Positions 33,362-42,258 of a stretch of 58,294 nt of DNA are shown in pieces. Each line of letters opens with the position of its first letter. The first letter of the stretch is position 1. Location: assembly GCA_947254205.1 (NCBI GenBank), contig CAMYCE010000004.1:1-58294 (forward strand), in the 5' to 3' direction. The position numbers and the translations under genes were made by a program. This DNA comes from an uncultured Prevotellaceae bacterium. GTDB taxonomy: Bacteria > Bacteroidota > Bacteroidia > Bacteroidales > Muribaculaceae. The notes below the pieces were generated by a model. It saw nothing but the letters and a program-made list of their open reading frames with translations, searched no databases and had not been told where the DNA came from.

Positions 33362-33389
33362 AAACAAGCAATCAACGTTACTGCTATAT

Positions 33390-34199
33390 ATGAAAACAAA
33401 ATTTCTTTTATCGATTTTAGCTTGCATCTTCCTTTTTTCTTGCTCAACAAGCAAGGAAAACGCCTTGTCATTGTTTAAAGATTTGAAAGAAAACGAAGGT
33501 GTATTGACTCAGTCAAGCGATAAGTATCAAATTCACATTCAGCCCGACGATGAACTCATCATTACCGTGAGCTCGCAAGTGCCCGAAGCCACAGCCAAGT
33601 TTAACATACCCATCAACAATCCTGCCACTCGTAGCCCGATCGAAACCTCGGTGCAACCTCAGTTGCAGACCTACATTGTGAACAGCGAGGGCAACATCAG
33701 TTTCCCCGTGCTGGGCACCTTGCATGTGCAGGGCAAAACCACCGAAGAGGTTGAGAAAATGATTAAGATTCAAGTCGAAGAAACAGTAAACGACCCTTAT
33801 GTGCACGTGAAAATGGCCAACTTCACTGTGAACGTGATGGGCGAAGTCAAAGAGCCACAACGCGTGGCCATCACTTCGCAAAAGTTCTCGTTGCTTGACG
33901 CTCTGGCTGCTGCTGGCGACCTCACCGAGTATGCTCGTCGCGACAATGTGATGGTGATTCGCAACGAAGATGGCAAAACCACCTATCACCGCCTCAACCT
34001 CAACAACAGCAACATTTTTGCCTCGCCCTACTTCTACATGCAACAAAACGATGTGGTGCTTGTAGAACCCAATGCCATCAAAGTCGACAACTCAAAATAC
34101 AATCAATACTCGGCTTTCAAGTTATCGACCATATCAACCGTTGTGAGCATGACCAGTGTGATAGCCTCACTGCTCATTGCTTTGCTCATCAAAAAATAA
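33390..34199 (+). CDS. Wza-like polysaccharide export lipoprotein
   Basis: The 269-residue protein has a lipobox FLFSC (cysteine 18). The polysaccharide export domain spans about residues 45-140 (YQIHIQPDDELIITVSSQ, NSEGNISFPVLGTLHVQGKT). One SLBB domain covers about 145-230 (FTVNVMGEVKEPQRVAITSQ, LLDALAAAGDLTEYARRDNV), and a C-terminal hydrophobic helix ends the protein (STVVSMTSVIASLLIALLI). It forms the outer-membrane polysaccharide exit channel. The gene follows wzx by 28 bases. Confidence 0.93.
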   Translation: MKTKFLLSILACIFLFSCSTSKENALSLFKDLKENEGVLTQSSDKYQIHIQPDDELIITVSSQVPEATAKFNIPINNPATRSPIETSVQPQLQTYIVNSEGNISFPVLGTLHVQGKTTEEVEKMIKIQVEETVNDPYVHVKMANFTVNVMGEVKEPQRVAITSQKFSLLDALAAAGDLTEYARRDNVMVIRNEDGKTTYHRLNLNNSNIFASPYFYMQQNDVVLVEPNAIKVDNSKYNQYSAFKLSTISTVVSMTSVIASLLIALLIKK

Positions 34200-34224
34200 T
34201 AGTTTAAAAGGAATACCTATCGCC

Positions 34225-35490
34225 ATGCTTCATCTCGACCGAATGTGCTATTGGGTGTTTTTGTTGTGCTTGGTGGGCATGATACCCAGCATTAGCCTCG
34301 TCACGTTTATCGATGAATTGGCATGCCTGTTGATGGGGGTTATTATGGCTCTGGATTGTGTGTTCAATGGCAACTACAAGCGCTATAAAGGCGTGTTTCT
34401 CATCATAGCCATCTTGGCAGGCTATGCCCTTTATTCTTTGCCCTTGGGCTACAACACTGCGCCCTATATTGCCGAAGATTTCATCATTCAGCTCAAGCCC
34501 TTTATACCATTCTTTGTTATCTTTGCTATCAAGCCACAATTCACGGCCAACGAGAAAGCAATAGCCCGCGCAGTGTGCATTGTCAATGTGCTGTTTTCCT
34601 GCTTTTTATTCATTTTCTTTGAATGGACTCTCTTTGACACAATCATGTTTCACCCCATGGAAGTGGGTGTTGTTGCCATTGTGTGCAGTTATATCTACCT
34701 AACTTTTTCAATTAAACCCGATGGCACCATAAGCCAAAGAGCTCTCGTCGTCATCACATTGATGCTCATTGGTGGCTTATTATCAACGCGTGCCAAATAT
34801 TATGGCGAATTTGTTTTCACACTATCAATGATTTTCTTCTATCGTTATGGTATCACCAAGCACCTAAAACTAAGTCACGTGTTGCTTACGTCAGTACTCA
34901 TAGGGCTTTTTATTGTTGTAATTTGGGACAAGTTTTACTTTTATTTTATAGAAGGAACTACCAATCTCTCCTCAAGCAACCCAGAGGAATTTGCTCGCAA
35001 TTTTGCACGTCCCATGCTCTATGCCACTTTTGGAATGATTTTAATTGACCACACTTTATTGGGCTCAGGACTGGCCTCATTTGCCACCTATGCCTCTCAG
35101 CACAATTATTCAAACCTTTACTTTGAATATGGACTTGATAAAATATGGGGACTATCGCCCAGTTTCCCCAATTTTATATGCGATGCTTTTTTCCCCGAAC
35201 TTGCTCAATTTGGAGTGGTGGGCATTGTGCTTTTCATCATGTACTGGCGATGGATTTACAAGTGGCCACTCGCACTTATTCGCTATCATCACGAACAATA
35301 TCGCTATCAGTTTGTTGTAGCTATACTCGTCATTGCCTTCTTTTTGATTGAGAGTGTAGGCAATTCTGCCTTTGTGAAAATGAGTGGCATGATGATGATG
35401 ATGATTTTGGGCATGATATGTGGAGAGGGGCAAACTGTCACGAGACAACTAAAAGATGGAAAAATTGCACAACCAAGCATAATTACATAA
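34225..35490 (+). CDS. Wzy/O-antigen ligase-type polymerase
   Basis: The product of about 421 residues is a polytopic membrane protein with ten or more helices and a large periplasmic loop (about 270-330). It includes FARNFARPMLYATFGMIL and GSGLASFATYASQHN, which fit the Wzy_C/O-antigen ligase family (HSxxxG-like region). It would polymerise or ligate repeat units in the periplasm. The ATG at 34225 has AAGGA upstream at about 34207-34211; the longer frame from 34177 overlaps the previous gene. It belongs to the wzx operon. Confidence 0.8.
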   Translation: MLHLDRMCYWVFLLCLVGMIPSISLVTFIDELACLLMGVIMALDCVFNGNYKRYKGVFLIIAILAGYALYSLPLGYNTAPYIAEDFIIQLKPFIPFFVIFAIKPQFTANEKAIARAVCIVNVLFSCFLFIFFEWTLFDTIMFHPMEVGVVAIVCSYIYLTFSIKPDGTISQRALVVITLMLIGGLLSTRAKYYGEFVFTLSMIFFYRYGITKHLKLSHVLLTSVLIGLFIVVIWDKFYFYFIEGTTNLSSSNPEEFARNFARPMLYATFGMILIDHTLLGSGLASFATYASQHNYSNLYFEYGLDKIWGLSPSFPNFICDAFFPELAQFGVVGIVLFIMYWRWIYKWPLALIRYHHEQYRYQFVVAILVIAFFLIESVGNSAFVKMSGMMMMMILGMICGEGQTVTRQLKDGKIAQPSIIT

Positions 35491-35520
35491 ATTTGCACTT
35501 AATTCTACAATTCACAACAC

Positions 35521-37527
35521 ATGGATAATAACGTCATAGATTTCAGAAGGCAAAAACGTGCTCTGCGCCAAGGCTGGTGGCTCATCGCCATTAGCTTTAT
35601 TGGGTTTGCCCTACTCTCAATCATATATTGGCAACGGCATATGCCCGAATATGAAGCCAGCTCCAGCATGCTCATTGAAGACAATAGCGACTCTGGGGCA
35701 AGTGGAAGTTTAAGTAAGATGGGAGGCATGGCTTCGATGATGCGCACCTTCTCGATTGGCGGATTTGGTGGATCGGTCGACAATGAAATGGTTATTGCAA
35801 CCACCCATGATGTAAAAATGCGCACAGTAAAAAAATTAGGGCTTAATCGCACCTATATTAGGCAAACCGACTTCTTTGACCGCGAAGTACTATTTAACAA
35901 TAGCCCTATTAATCTTGAGGCCTCAGATGAATTATTCAACACAACCAAAGGATTTCAAATAAAAATCAAGCAACATGATGGTAAAGTTGACGTGAAAATC
36001 ACCCAAGGCATGTTCAAACCCACCGTTGCCGAATATAAAGATGCACGACTGCCACTCACTATCAAAGTGCCTGGAGGTAAAGCACAACTACTCAAAACCC
36101 AATACTACAATCCTGCAAGCCAAAGCAAGATCACTATCAACGTGACCAATAATAAGGCCATTGCCGATGCTCTTGGCGAGAAGCTCTCCGTCGAACTTAC
36201 CGATAAGAAGGCCGAAGCTATTTCTTTTTCAATCAAAGATCCCAACCCTAAAAAAGCTGAGGCTATCTTAAATGAGCTTATGTATAATTATAATCAAAAA
36301 CGCATTGAGCGCAAAAACGAAAAGGCACAAGAGTCTTATGATTTCTATAACACTCGTATCAAGGAGCTTGTAACTGCTTTGAGCTCGGCCGAAAACTCAC
36401 TTGCCAGTTTCAAGCAACGCAACAACATTGCTAATCCTATCGTTGAGTCGATGGGGTATTCCAAAGGGGTGCAAATGGCACAAAGCGCACTCGACTCGGC
36501 ACGCACTGCCGTGAAAGTGCAAGAGATGCTCCTCAATGTGGTAAAAAAATCGGCATCTGGAAATGATGAAATGATTCCTGCCTATACCCACGACCCCAAT
36601 ATCGAAATCTATAACAAGCTACTCATCGACAAACGTGAATTGTTGCAATCGGCCAAACCAAGCAATAGTCTCGTGGTTGAAATGAATGAAAAGATTGCCA
36701 CTGCACGCAGGGCCATCATCGTCAATGCCGAAAAAAACATTGCAATTGCCCACGCCAAGATGAACTCAACAAGTGGAGAATTGGGACGAATGCAAGCGAA
36801 ATCAAGCGAAATGCCTGGCTATGAGAAACAATATATCAAGCTCATGCGCGACCAAGAAATCAAAAATGAGCTTTACATCTTCTTGCTTCAAAAACGCGAG
36901 AATGCATTGCTCAACCTCACCTCCAATGTTGCTCCCAGTTTCATTCTCGATCAAGCTCATAGCGATTTCAAACCCAGTCACATGAAAGCAGGCATTGTCA
37001 TCACCATTGCGCTATTGATGAGCCTTATACTACCCGTGATATTCTTGTTGTTGCTCATGTCGTGGCGTAATCGCATTCAAGACACTTGTGACCTGCCAGT
37101 CGAGTGGGAGAATAATGCTTTTAATATGCATAAAAGCAATTGTAACGAAGTGAGGGCAAAACTTCTACAACTGGGCAAGAAACAAATCATTGTGTGGAAT
37201 ACAGGCGATGATAACTCTCAACTGTTGCAAGAAATAGCACAAAGCCTCAACCATGTTGGTAAAAAATGTAGCGTAATGGCATTAAACCACACCGACGAAC
37301 TCTATAAAGGTGAGGTTGCTACACACATAGCACAAGCAACAGTGCAAGGAGAAATCACACTCATCACACTACCTGCGGGTAGCTCAATCGCAGAATTGAG
37401 CGACCAACTTGCCAACGATGATACTCTGCTATTGGCCACCATTAGCGGACAAAAGGTTAAACGCAACAAGTGGATTGCAACAGCCAATAATCTGAAATGT
37501 GAGAATAAAGTTACAATCATTTCTTAA
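35521..37527 (+). CDS. Wzz/Wzc-like chain-length protein with a degenerate kinase domain
   Basis: The 668-residue protein has an N-terminal Wzz domain (membrane helix about 20-38; ASSSMLIEDNSDSGA), a long periplasmic coiled-coil region (about 250-440) and a second helix (AGIVITIALLMSLILPVIFL, about 488). A cytoplasmic domain (about 520-668) aligns by pattern with bacterial tyrosine kinases (QIIVWNTGDDNSQLLQEIAQ, then SLNHVGKKCSVMAL). Where a kinase has a Walker A GxxGxGKT, this protein has TGDDNSQLL, and there is no C-terminal tyrosine cluster. It should set polysaccharide chain length but cannot be an active kinase. Confidence 0.85.
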   Translation: MDNNVIDFRRQKRALRQGWWLIAISFIGFALLSIIYWQRHMPEYEASSSMLIEDNSDSGASGSLSKMGGMASMMRTFSIGGFGGSVDNEMVIATTHDVKMRTVKKLGLNRTYIRQTDFFDREVLFNNSPINLEASDELFNTTKGFQIKIKQHDGKVDVKITQGMFKPTVAEYKDARLPLTIKVPGGKAQLLKTQYYNPASQSKITINVTNNKAIADALGEKLSVELTDKKAEAISFSIKDPNPKKAEAILNELMYNYNQKRIERKNEKAQESYDFYNTRIKELVTALSSAENSLASFKQRNNIANPIVESMGYSKGVQMAQSALDSARTAVKVQEMLLNVVKKSASGNDEMIPAYTHDPNIEIYNKLLIDKRELLQSAKPSNSLVVEMNEKIATARRAIIVNAEKNIAIAHAKMNSTSGELGRMQAKSSEMPGYEKQYIKLMRDQEIKNELYIFLLQKRENALLNLTSNVAPSFILDQAHSDFKPSHMKAGIVITIALLMSLILPVIFLLLLMSWRNRIQDTCDLPVEWENNAFNMHKSNCNEVRAKLLQLGKKQIIVWNTGDDNSQLLQEIAQSLNHVGKKCSVMALNHTDELYKGEVATHIAQATVQGEITLITLPAGSSIAELSDQLANDDTLLLATISGQKVKRNKWIATANNLKCENKVTIIS

Positions 37528-37544
37528 AAACATTATTGAGTCTC

Positions 37545-38678
37545 ATGAACGTCCTCATCATTAATCTTATCTTAACAACAGCCGAGAAAGGAGTCATCAC
37601 AAGACGCAAGTCGATTGCAGATACTATGATTTCTTGCTTGGCAAGAGGATTTGTAAAATTGGGACATCAGGTAACACTGCTTGCAAGCGAAGAGTTCAAA
37701 CCCACCAAGCCTGAGAGTCATGAATTCAACATCATCTACTTCAAGTCGTTGCTCCCATGCATTTTTAAACCAGCACTATTGCCATGGCCCAAAGGGTTAT
37801 GTAGTTATCTCAATAAAAATATCAAAAATTTTGACATAGTGGTGAGTAGCGAAGCCTTCTCGTTAGGGACACTCATAGCAAGTTACACGTGCGGGAAAAA
37901 ACTGATGGTTTGGCAAGAAATGGCCTATCACCAAAAACTCTTTCACAAAATTCCCAGCAAGTTGTGGCACAATGTAATAGCATTAAAACCACTGAGACAC
38001 AACCTAATAATTCCACGTTCAAAACCTGCTCAAGATTTCATAAAAAAATATGCACAGCATGTGAGCAATGAGCTTGTTGACAATCCTGCCGATCCACAAG
38101 TGCTCTATTCCTCCAATCATTCAACTCATTCAATGATTGTAGTGTCGCAACTCATCAAAAGGAAAAACGTCGATAAAATCATCGATATTTTTGGGCGATT
38201 TGTCAACAAACCAAAATTTAATGGCTACTTGCTTCACATCATAGGAGATGGAAAGGAGCGAGATAACCTACTGCGCATCATCAAGGAAAATCACCTTGAG
38301 CAAAATGTGTTGTTGCACGGATTCCTGCCTCATCATGAGCTAAATTCCTATCTACGCAGTGCCAAAGCCTTGCTTGTGAAAACCAGCATGGATCTTAACA
38401 TGGTGACAATCCCCGAAGCTATAGTGAGTGGCACACCTGTTGTAATGAATACAGTGCCCACAACAGCATCGTTTGTTGCCAACAACCACTTAGGGTTGGT
38501 TGATGACAATTGGGATGAAAACACTCTTGCAAAACTCATTGAGGACTATGACTCGATGCACGAGGCTTGCATCAAGGCTCGCGACTCGCTCACCAATGTG
38601 GGATGCGCAAAAAAAATGATAGAAATATTCGACAATTTCATCAATCCCCACACATTACCCAACCAAAATATAACATAA
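37545..38678 (+). CDS. Family 4 glycosyltransferase
   Basis: The 377-residue protein has a GT-B fold. The N-terminal acceptor half starts NVLIINLILTTAEKGVITRRK, and the C-terminal donor half has HSMIVVSQLIKRKNVDKIIDI, LHIIGDGKERDNLLRII, VLLHGFLPHHELNSYLRSAK, and MVTIPEAIVSGTPVVMNTVP as the EX7E-like region (GT4 family). It lies 17 bases after the Wzz-like gene. The frame also opens with TTG at 37536, but the ATG at 37545 is preferred. The donor sugar cannot be told. Confidence 0.85.
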   Translation: MNVLIINLILTTAEKGVITRRKSIADTMISCLARGFVKLGHQVTLLASEEFKPTKPESHEFNIIYFKSLLPCIFKPALLPWPKGLCSYLNKNIKNFDIVVSSEAFSLGTLIASYTCGKKLMVWQEMAYHQKLFHKIPSKLWHNVIALKPLRHNLIIPRSKPAQDFIKKYAQHVSNELVDNPADPQVLYSSNHSTHSMIVVSQLIKRKNVDKIIDIFGRFVNKPKFNGYLLHIIGDGKERDNLLRIIKENHLEQNVLLHGFLPHHELNSYLRSAKALLVKTSMDLNMVTIPEAIVSGTPVVMNTVPTTASFVANNHLGLVDDNWDENTLAKLIEDYDSMHEACIKARDSLTNVGCAKKMIEIFDNFINPHTLPNQNIT

Positions 38679-38724
38679 AAATCCCTGCACAACCCTCTTT
38701 AATAAAAATATACAAGAAAAAACA

Positions 38725-39921
38725 ATGGCAAAGCGCATACTTTTAGTCAATAAATTCTACTACAATCGCGGTGGTGACTGCATCGTTATGATGAATACCG
38801 AGAAGTTGCTTCGCGACAATGGCTATGAAGTAGGAGTTTATGCTATGGAATATGCCGAAAACAGCGCGTCACCATGGTCGAGCTACTTTGCAAATCAAGT
38901 GAGTTTTTCAGGAGGAGTGGGTGCTAAAATCAAAGGCTTGAAACGCACCTTAGGCATGGGCGACATCAAGGCTTCTTTTGCCAAAATTCTCAAAGATTTC
39001 AATCCCGATGTGGTGCACCTGCACAACATTCACTCCTACCTATCGCCTGCATTGGCCGAAATGGCACACAAGCAGGGCAAAACAGTTGTGTGGACCATGC
39101 ACGACTACAAGCTCCTGTGCCCTGCCTATACTTGCCTACGAAACGAACAGACATGCGAATTATGCTTTCACGACAAGAGCCCTGTAATAAAACATCGATG
39201 CATGAAAGGATCGCTTGCTGGTAGTGCTATTGCTTGGCTCGAAGCTAAGAAATGGAATAAAAAACGGTTGCAACAAAGCACTCACACTTTTATATGTCCA
39301 AGCCAATTTATGGCACAAAAAATGAACGAAGGAGGTTTTAATGCAAGCCAGCTTGAGGTGCTGTGCAACTTTGTTGACCCCAACAAGCTCGCTCTATATC
39401 AAGCGCTTGAAGCACAATCTCGGCAAGATTACTACTGCTATGTGGGCCGTTTATCTCCCGAAAAAGGAATTGAAACACTACTCAAAGTAGCTGCACAAAG
39501 CAACCACATGCTACAGGTGGCAGGAGATGGGCCACTTGCCCAAAAGCTCCAAGCACAATATGCCCACCATGACAATATCATTTTTTTGGGACGGCTTAAT
39601 GCTCAACAAGTGAGTCAGTTGCTCATTCATGCCCGCTTCTCGGTAATCGCATCGGAATGGTATGAAAACAACCCGCTTGGAGTGATTGAGTCGCTGTGTG
39701 CCGGCACACCGGTTGTGGGCGCCAACATGGGTGGCATCCCTGAGCTCATCAACAGCCACAATGGTATCATCTTCACAGCCGGAAACTCACAAATGCTTGC
39801 CCGGTGCATTGAACAAGCATGGGATAACAAATGGGATAACAATGCCATCAAACAAGAAGCCATTCAGGCTTTTTCACCCCAAACTCACCTTCAAAAACTC
39901 ATCAAAATATATGATATTTAG
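38725..39921 (+). CDS. Family 4 glycosyltransferase with a cysteine-rich N-terminal half
   Basis: The 398-residue GT-B enzyme starts RILLVNKFYYNRGGDCIVMM and has HNIHSYLSPALAEMAHKQGK. A cysteine cluster follows (MHDYKLLCPAYTCLRNEQTC, ELCFHDK, HRCMKGS at about 128-165) that may bind zinc and is shared by many capsule GT4 enzymes. The donor half has YYCYVGRLSPEKGIETLLKV and ASEWYENNPLGVIESLCAGTPVVG (EX7E region). It is the last gene before a new promoter at 39976-39983, and its stop codon is embedded in the hairpin 39918-39936. Confidence 0.88.
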   Translation: MAKRILLVNKFYYNRGGDCIVMMNTEKLLRDNGYEVGVYAMEYAENSASPWSSYFANQVSFSGGVGAKIKGLKRTLGMGDIKASFAKILKDFNPDVVHLHNIHSYLSPALAEMAHKQGKTVVWTMHDYKLLCPAYTCLRNEQTCELCFHDKSPVIKHRCMKGSLAGSAIAWLEAKKWNKKRLQQSTHTFICPSQFMAQKMNEGGFNASQLEVLCNFVDPNKLALYQALEAQSRQDYYCYVGRLSPEKGIETLLKVAAQSNHMLQVAGDGPLAQKLQAQYAHHDNIIFLGRLNAQQVSQLLIHARFSVIASEWYENNPLGVIESLCAGTPVVGANMGGIPELINSHNGIIFTAGNSQMLARCIEQAWDNKWDNNAIKQEAIQAFSPQTHLQKLIKIYDI

Positions 39922-39936
39922 CCTTCTTAAGGCTAA
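39918..39936 (+). terminator. Hairpin at the stop codon of the second GT4 gene
   Basis: TTAGCCTT (39918-39925) and AAGGCTAA (39929-39936) form a perfect 8-bp stem with a three-base loop. The stem includes the stop codon TAG (39919-39921). No T run follows, so any termination would be weak. Confidence 0.4.
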
Positions 39937-39975
39937 TAACACACTCAAGCCAATGAGTGAATGAACTATTTTTCC

Positions 39976-39983
39976 TACCTTTG
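39976..39983 (+). promoter_or_regulatory. -7 element for the radical SAM transcription unit
   Basis: TACCTTTG lies 61 bases upstream of the ATG at 40045. It suggests that the radical SAM gene and the following GT4 gene form a separate unit within the polysaccharide cluster. Confidence 0.55.
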
Positions 39984-40044
39984 CACAATAAAATAACCAT
40001 AAAGGTTGTTAATTACTTAAACACTACAGAAAGGCTGTAACAAT

Positions 40045-41055
40045 ATGCAAGATAAAATAGTTCAAGGCAGTCTCATCACAACCTTCCGATGCAATGCCAA
40101 GTGCAATATGTGCAACATCTGGAAGAACCCCACAAAGCTAAGTGAGGAGATTGACCCTTCTTTCTACGAAAAACTTCCCAACGGTCTAAGAATCAACATC
40201 ACCGGTGGAGAAGCCACTATACGGCAAGACATCGACAAAATCTTTGAGGTGCTCTACCCCAAGTCGGTGTTGCTCGAGTTGAGCACCAATGGCTACAATA
40301 CCGAAAAAATTGTAGAATTGGCCAATAAATACCCTAAGATTCTCATTCGTGTGAGTGTAGAGGGATTGCCTCGCATCAACGATGAGAAACGCGGTCTTAA
40401 AGATGGCTTTGACCATGCCCTGCGCACCATGCTTGAGCTCAAGAAAACTAAGTGCAAAAATATTGGTTTCTCGGTTGTGATTTCACCCGACAACTACAAA
40501 GACCTGCTCTCGCTCTATGAGCTGTGTGTTGCGCTTGACGTAGAACTGGGCAACTCGGCTGTGCACAATAGCTGGTATTTTCACAAAGCCGACAATCAAA
40601 TCGAAAGCGAAGAGGCCCTCAAGCAACACGAGTTGTTTGTCAAGGCATTGCTCACCAGCAAGCGTCGTCGCTTGAAAGATCGCTTGAAAGATTATGGTCG
40701 CGCCTATTTCAATCGCTCTATTCACCGTCGCCTGCGTGGTGACGAGGCCGGCTACCGCCCTGCCTGTGGAGCATTGACCGATTTTTTCTTTATTGACCCA
40801 TGGGGTAACGTGTCGCCCTGCAACGGCAGTGCCAACCAGTGGATAATAGGCAATATCAAAGAAGATTCCTTTGAAAACATCATGAAGAGCGACAAAGCAA
40901 AAGAAGCGCTCGAAAAGGTGAAAAATTGCAAGCGCAATTGCACTTTTATCGTCACCGAACGTCACGACATGGTGAGACGTCCATGGATTCCCATCAAGTG
41001 GATTCTCAAAAACAAGTGGCGCACATGGAGAGGACAAGACTTGGTGTGGGACTAA
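40045..41055 (+). CDS. Radical SAM protein with SPASM-like C-terminus in the polysaccharide cluster
   Basis: The 336-residue protein has the radical SAM cluster motif C16-x3-C20-x2-C23 (TFRCNAKCNMCNIW). It also has the glycine motif NITGGEATIRQD (about residue 53) and a C-terminal set of cysteines (PACGALTDF, NVSPCNGSAN, KNCKRNC; about 243-300) resembling a SPASM or twitch auxiliary-cluster region. Radical SAM enzymes of this size in surface-polysaccharide loci have been linked to sugar modification or to small-molecule tailoring, but the substrate is not predictable. It has its own promoter and precedes a GT4 gene by 40 bases. Confidence 0.85.
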   Translation: MQDKIVQGSLITTFRCNAKCNMCNIWKNPTKLSEEIDPSFYEKLPNGLRINITGGEATIRQDIDKIFEVLYPKSVLLELSTNGYNTEKIVELANKYPKILIRVSVEGLPRINDEKRGLKDGFDHALRTMLELKKTKCKNIGFSVVISPDNYKDLLSLYELCVALDVELGNSAVHNSWYFHKADNQIESEEALKQHELFVKALLTSKRRRLKDRLKDYGRAYFNRSIHRRLRGDEAGYRPACGALTDFFFIDPWGNVSPCNGSANQWIIGNIKEDSFENIMKSDKAKEALEKVKNCKRNCTFIVTERHDMVRRPWIPIKWILKNKWRTWRGQDLVWD

Positions 41056-41095
41056 ACACTTCCCGTTCTACTATTCCCATCAATTTTGTCACAAA

Positions 41096-42172
41096 ATGCT
41101 CATGAAGACGATTGCAGTAATAGGTACACGCGGTTTTCCATGCATCCAAGGCGGTGTGGAAAAACATTGCGAAAACATTTACCCCCTCATGCAGGGGGTA
41201 ACTTTACGCATATATCGTCGCAAGCCTTATTTGTCGCAGTACTCGTCGTGGTCTTATCCTAACATTGAATATATCGACCTGCCCTCAACTCGCATCAAGG
41301 GACTTGAAGCGGTGCTACACACCTTTCTATGCGTGTTGCACATCGCCTTTCACCGCCCCCACATGGTGCATGTGCACAACATTGGACCAGGCATGTTTGC
41401 CCCACTGCTTAGGATCATGGGCATTCCTGTGGTGCTCACCTATCACAGTCCAAACTATGAGCACAAGAAATGGGGGTGGATAGCACGCCACATTCTCAAG
41501 CTGGCCGAGACCATCTCACTGCATTTTAGCAATCGCATTGTGTTTGTCAATAAATTTCAACGCGAAAAGTTTGGACAATCCATATCGCACAAGTCATGCT
41601 ATATTCCCAACGGTATTTTTCAAGTAACTCGCAGCGAGAAGCACGATTTTCTTGATAAACATGGGATTAATGTAGGCAACTATATTCTTGCAGTGGGGCG
41701 GCTCACACCCGAAAAGGGATTTGAATACCTCATTGAAGCAGCCAACAAGTCGATCAAAACCAAGCAAGTGGTGATTGCAGGAGCAAGTGACCACGGCAAC
41801 GACTACTTTGAGCAACTCAAAAAACTCGACACTGGTCATAAAGTAATTTTCACAGGATTCACCAGTGGAGAAGACTTGCGACAACTTTACAGCTATGCAA
41901 GCCTATATGTGCTGTCATCAACCAACGAGGGCTTCCCTATCGTGATGCTTGAAGCCATGAGTTATGGGCTTCCTCTGTTGGTGAGTGACATTCCTGCCAC
42001 TCATCTCATTGAGTTGCCTCAAAACAACTATTTTGAAACAGCCCACAGCGATGCTTTGGCACAAGCTCTCGACTCAAGACTTAAAACTCTCGACTCGCAA
42101 CCTGTAGCCTATAATTTAGCCGACTTTGACTGGCAGTCAATAGCCAATCGCACACAAGAATTATATCATTGA
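41096..42172 (+). CDS. Family 4 glycosyltransferase, DUF1972/RfaB-like
   Basis: The 358-residue protein starts KTIAVIGTRGFPCIQGGVEKHCE, a pattern typical of GT4 enzymes with an N-terminal DUF1972-type half. It continues with VHVHNIGPGMFAPLLRIMGI and a donor half with YILAVGRLTPEKGFEYLIEA, VIFTGFTSGEDLRQLYSYAS and LSSTNEGFPIVMLEAMSYGLPLLVS (EX7E region). The start is ATG at 41096 or 41102. It probably adds a deoxy-hexose or similar sugar to the repeat unit, but the specificity is unknown. Confidence 0.87.
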   Translation: MLMKTIAVIGTRGFPCIQGGVEKHCENIYPLMQGVTLRIYRRKPYLSQYSSWSYPNIEYIDLPSTRIKGLEAVLHTFLCVLHIAFHRPHMVHVHNIGPGMFAPLLRIMGIPVVLTYHSPNYEHKKWGWIARHILKLAETISLHFSNRIVFVNKFQREKFGQSISHKSCYIPNGIFQVTRSEKHDFLDKHGINVGNYILAVGRLTPEKGFEYLIEAANKSIKTKQVVIAGASDHGNDYFEQLKKLDTGHKVIFTGFTSGEDLRQLYSYASLYVLSSTNEGFPIVMLEAMSYGLPLLVSDIPATHLIELPQNNYFETAHSDALAQALDSRLKTLDSQPVAYNLADFDWQSIANRTQELYH

Positions 42173-42258
42173 TAACAGAGCCTGAGATTATTTTTCTCAA
42201 GCACAATTCATGATATAAAAGCGTAATAAACTATCTTATAGCACAACATATCTTTAAA

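Noticed and set aside
40045..41055. Reading the radical SAM protein as a molybdenum cofactor (MoaA) or heme (NirJ) enzyme
   Set aside because: The radical SAM motif is generic, the C-terminal cysteine pattern does not match MoaA, and no cofactor genes are nearby.
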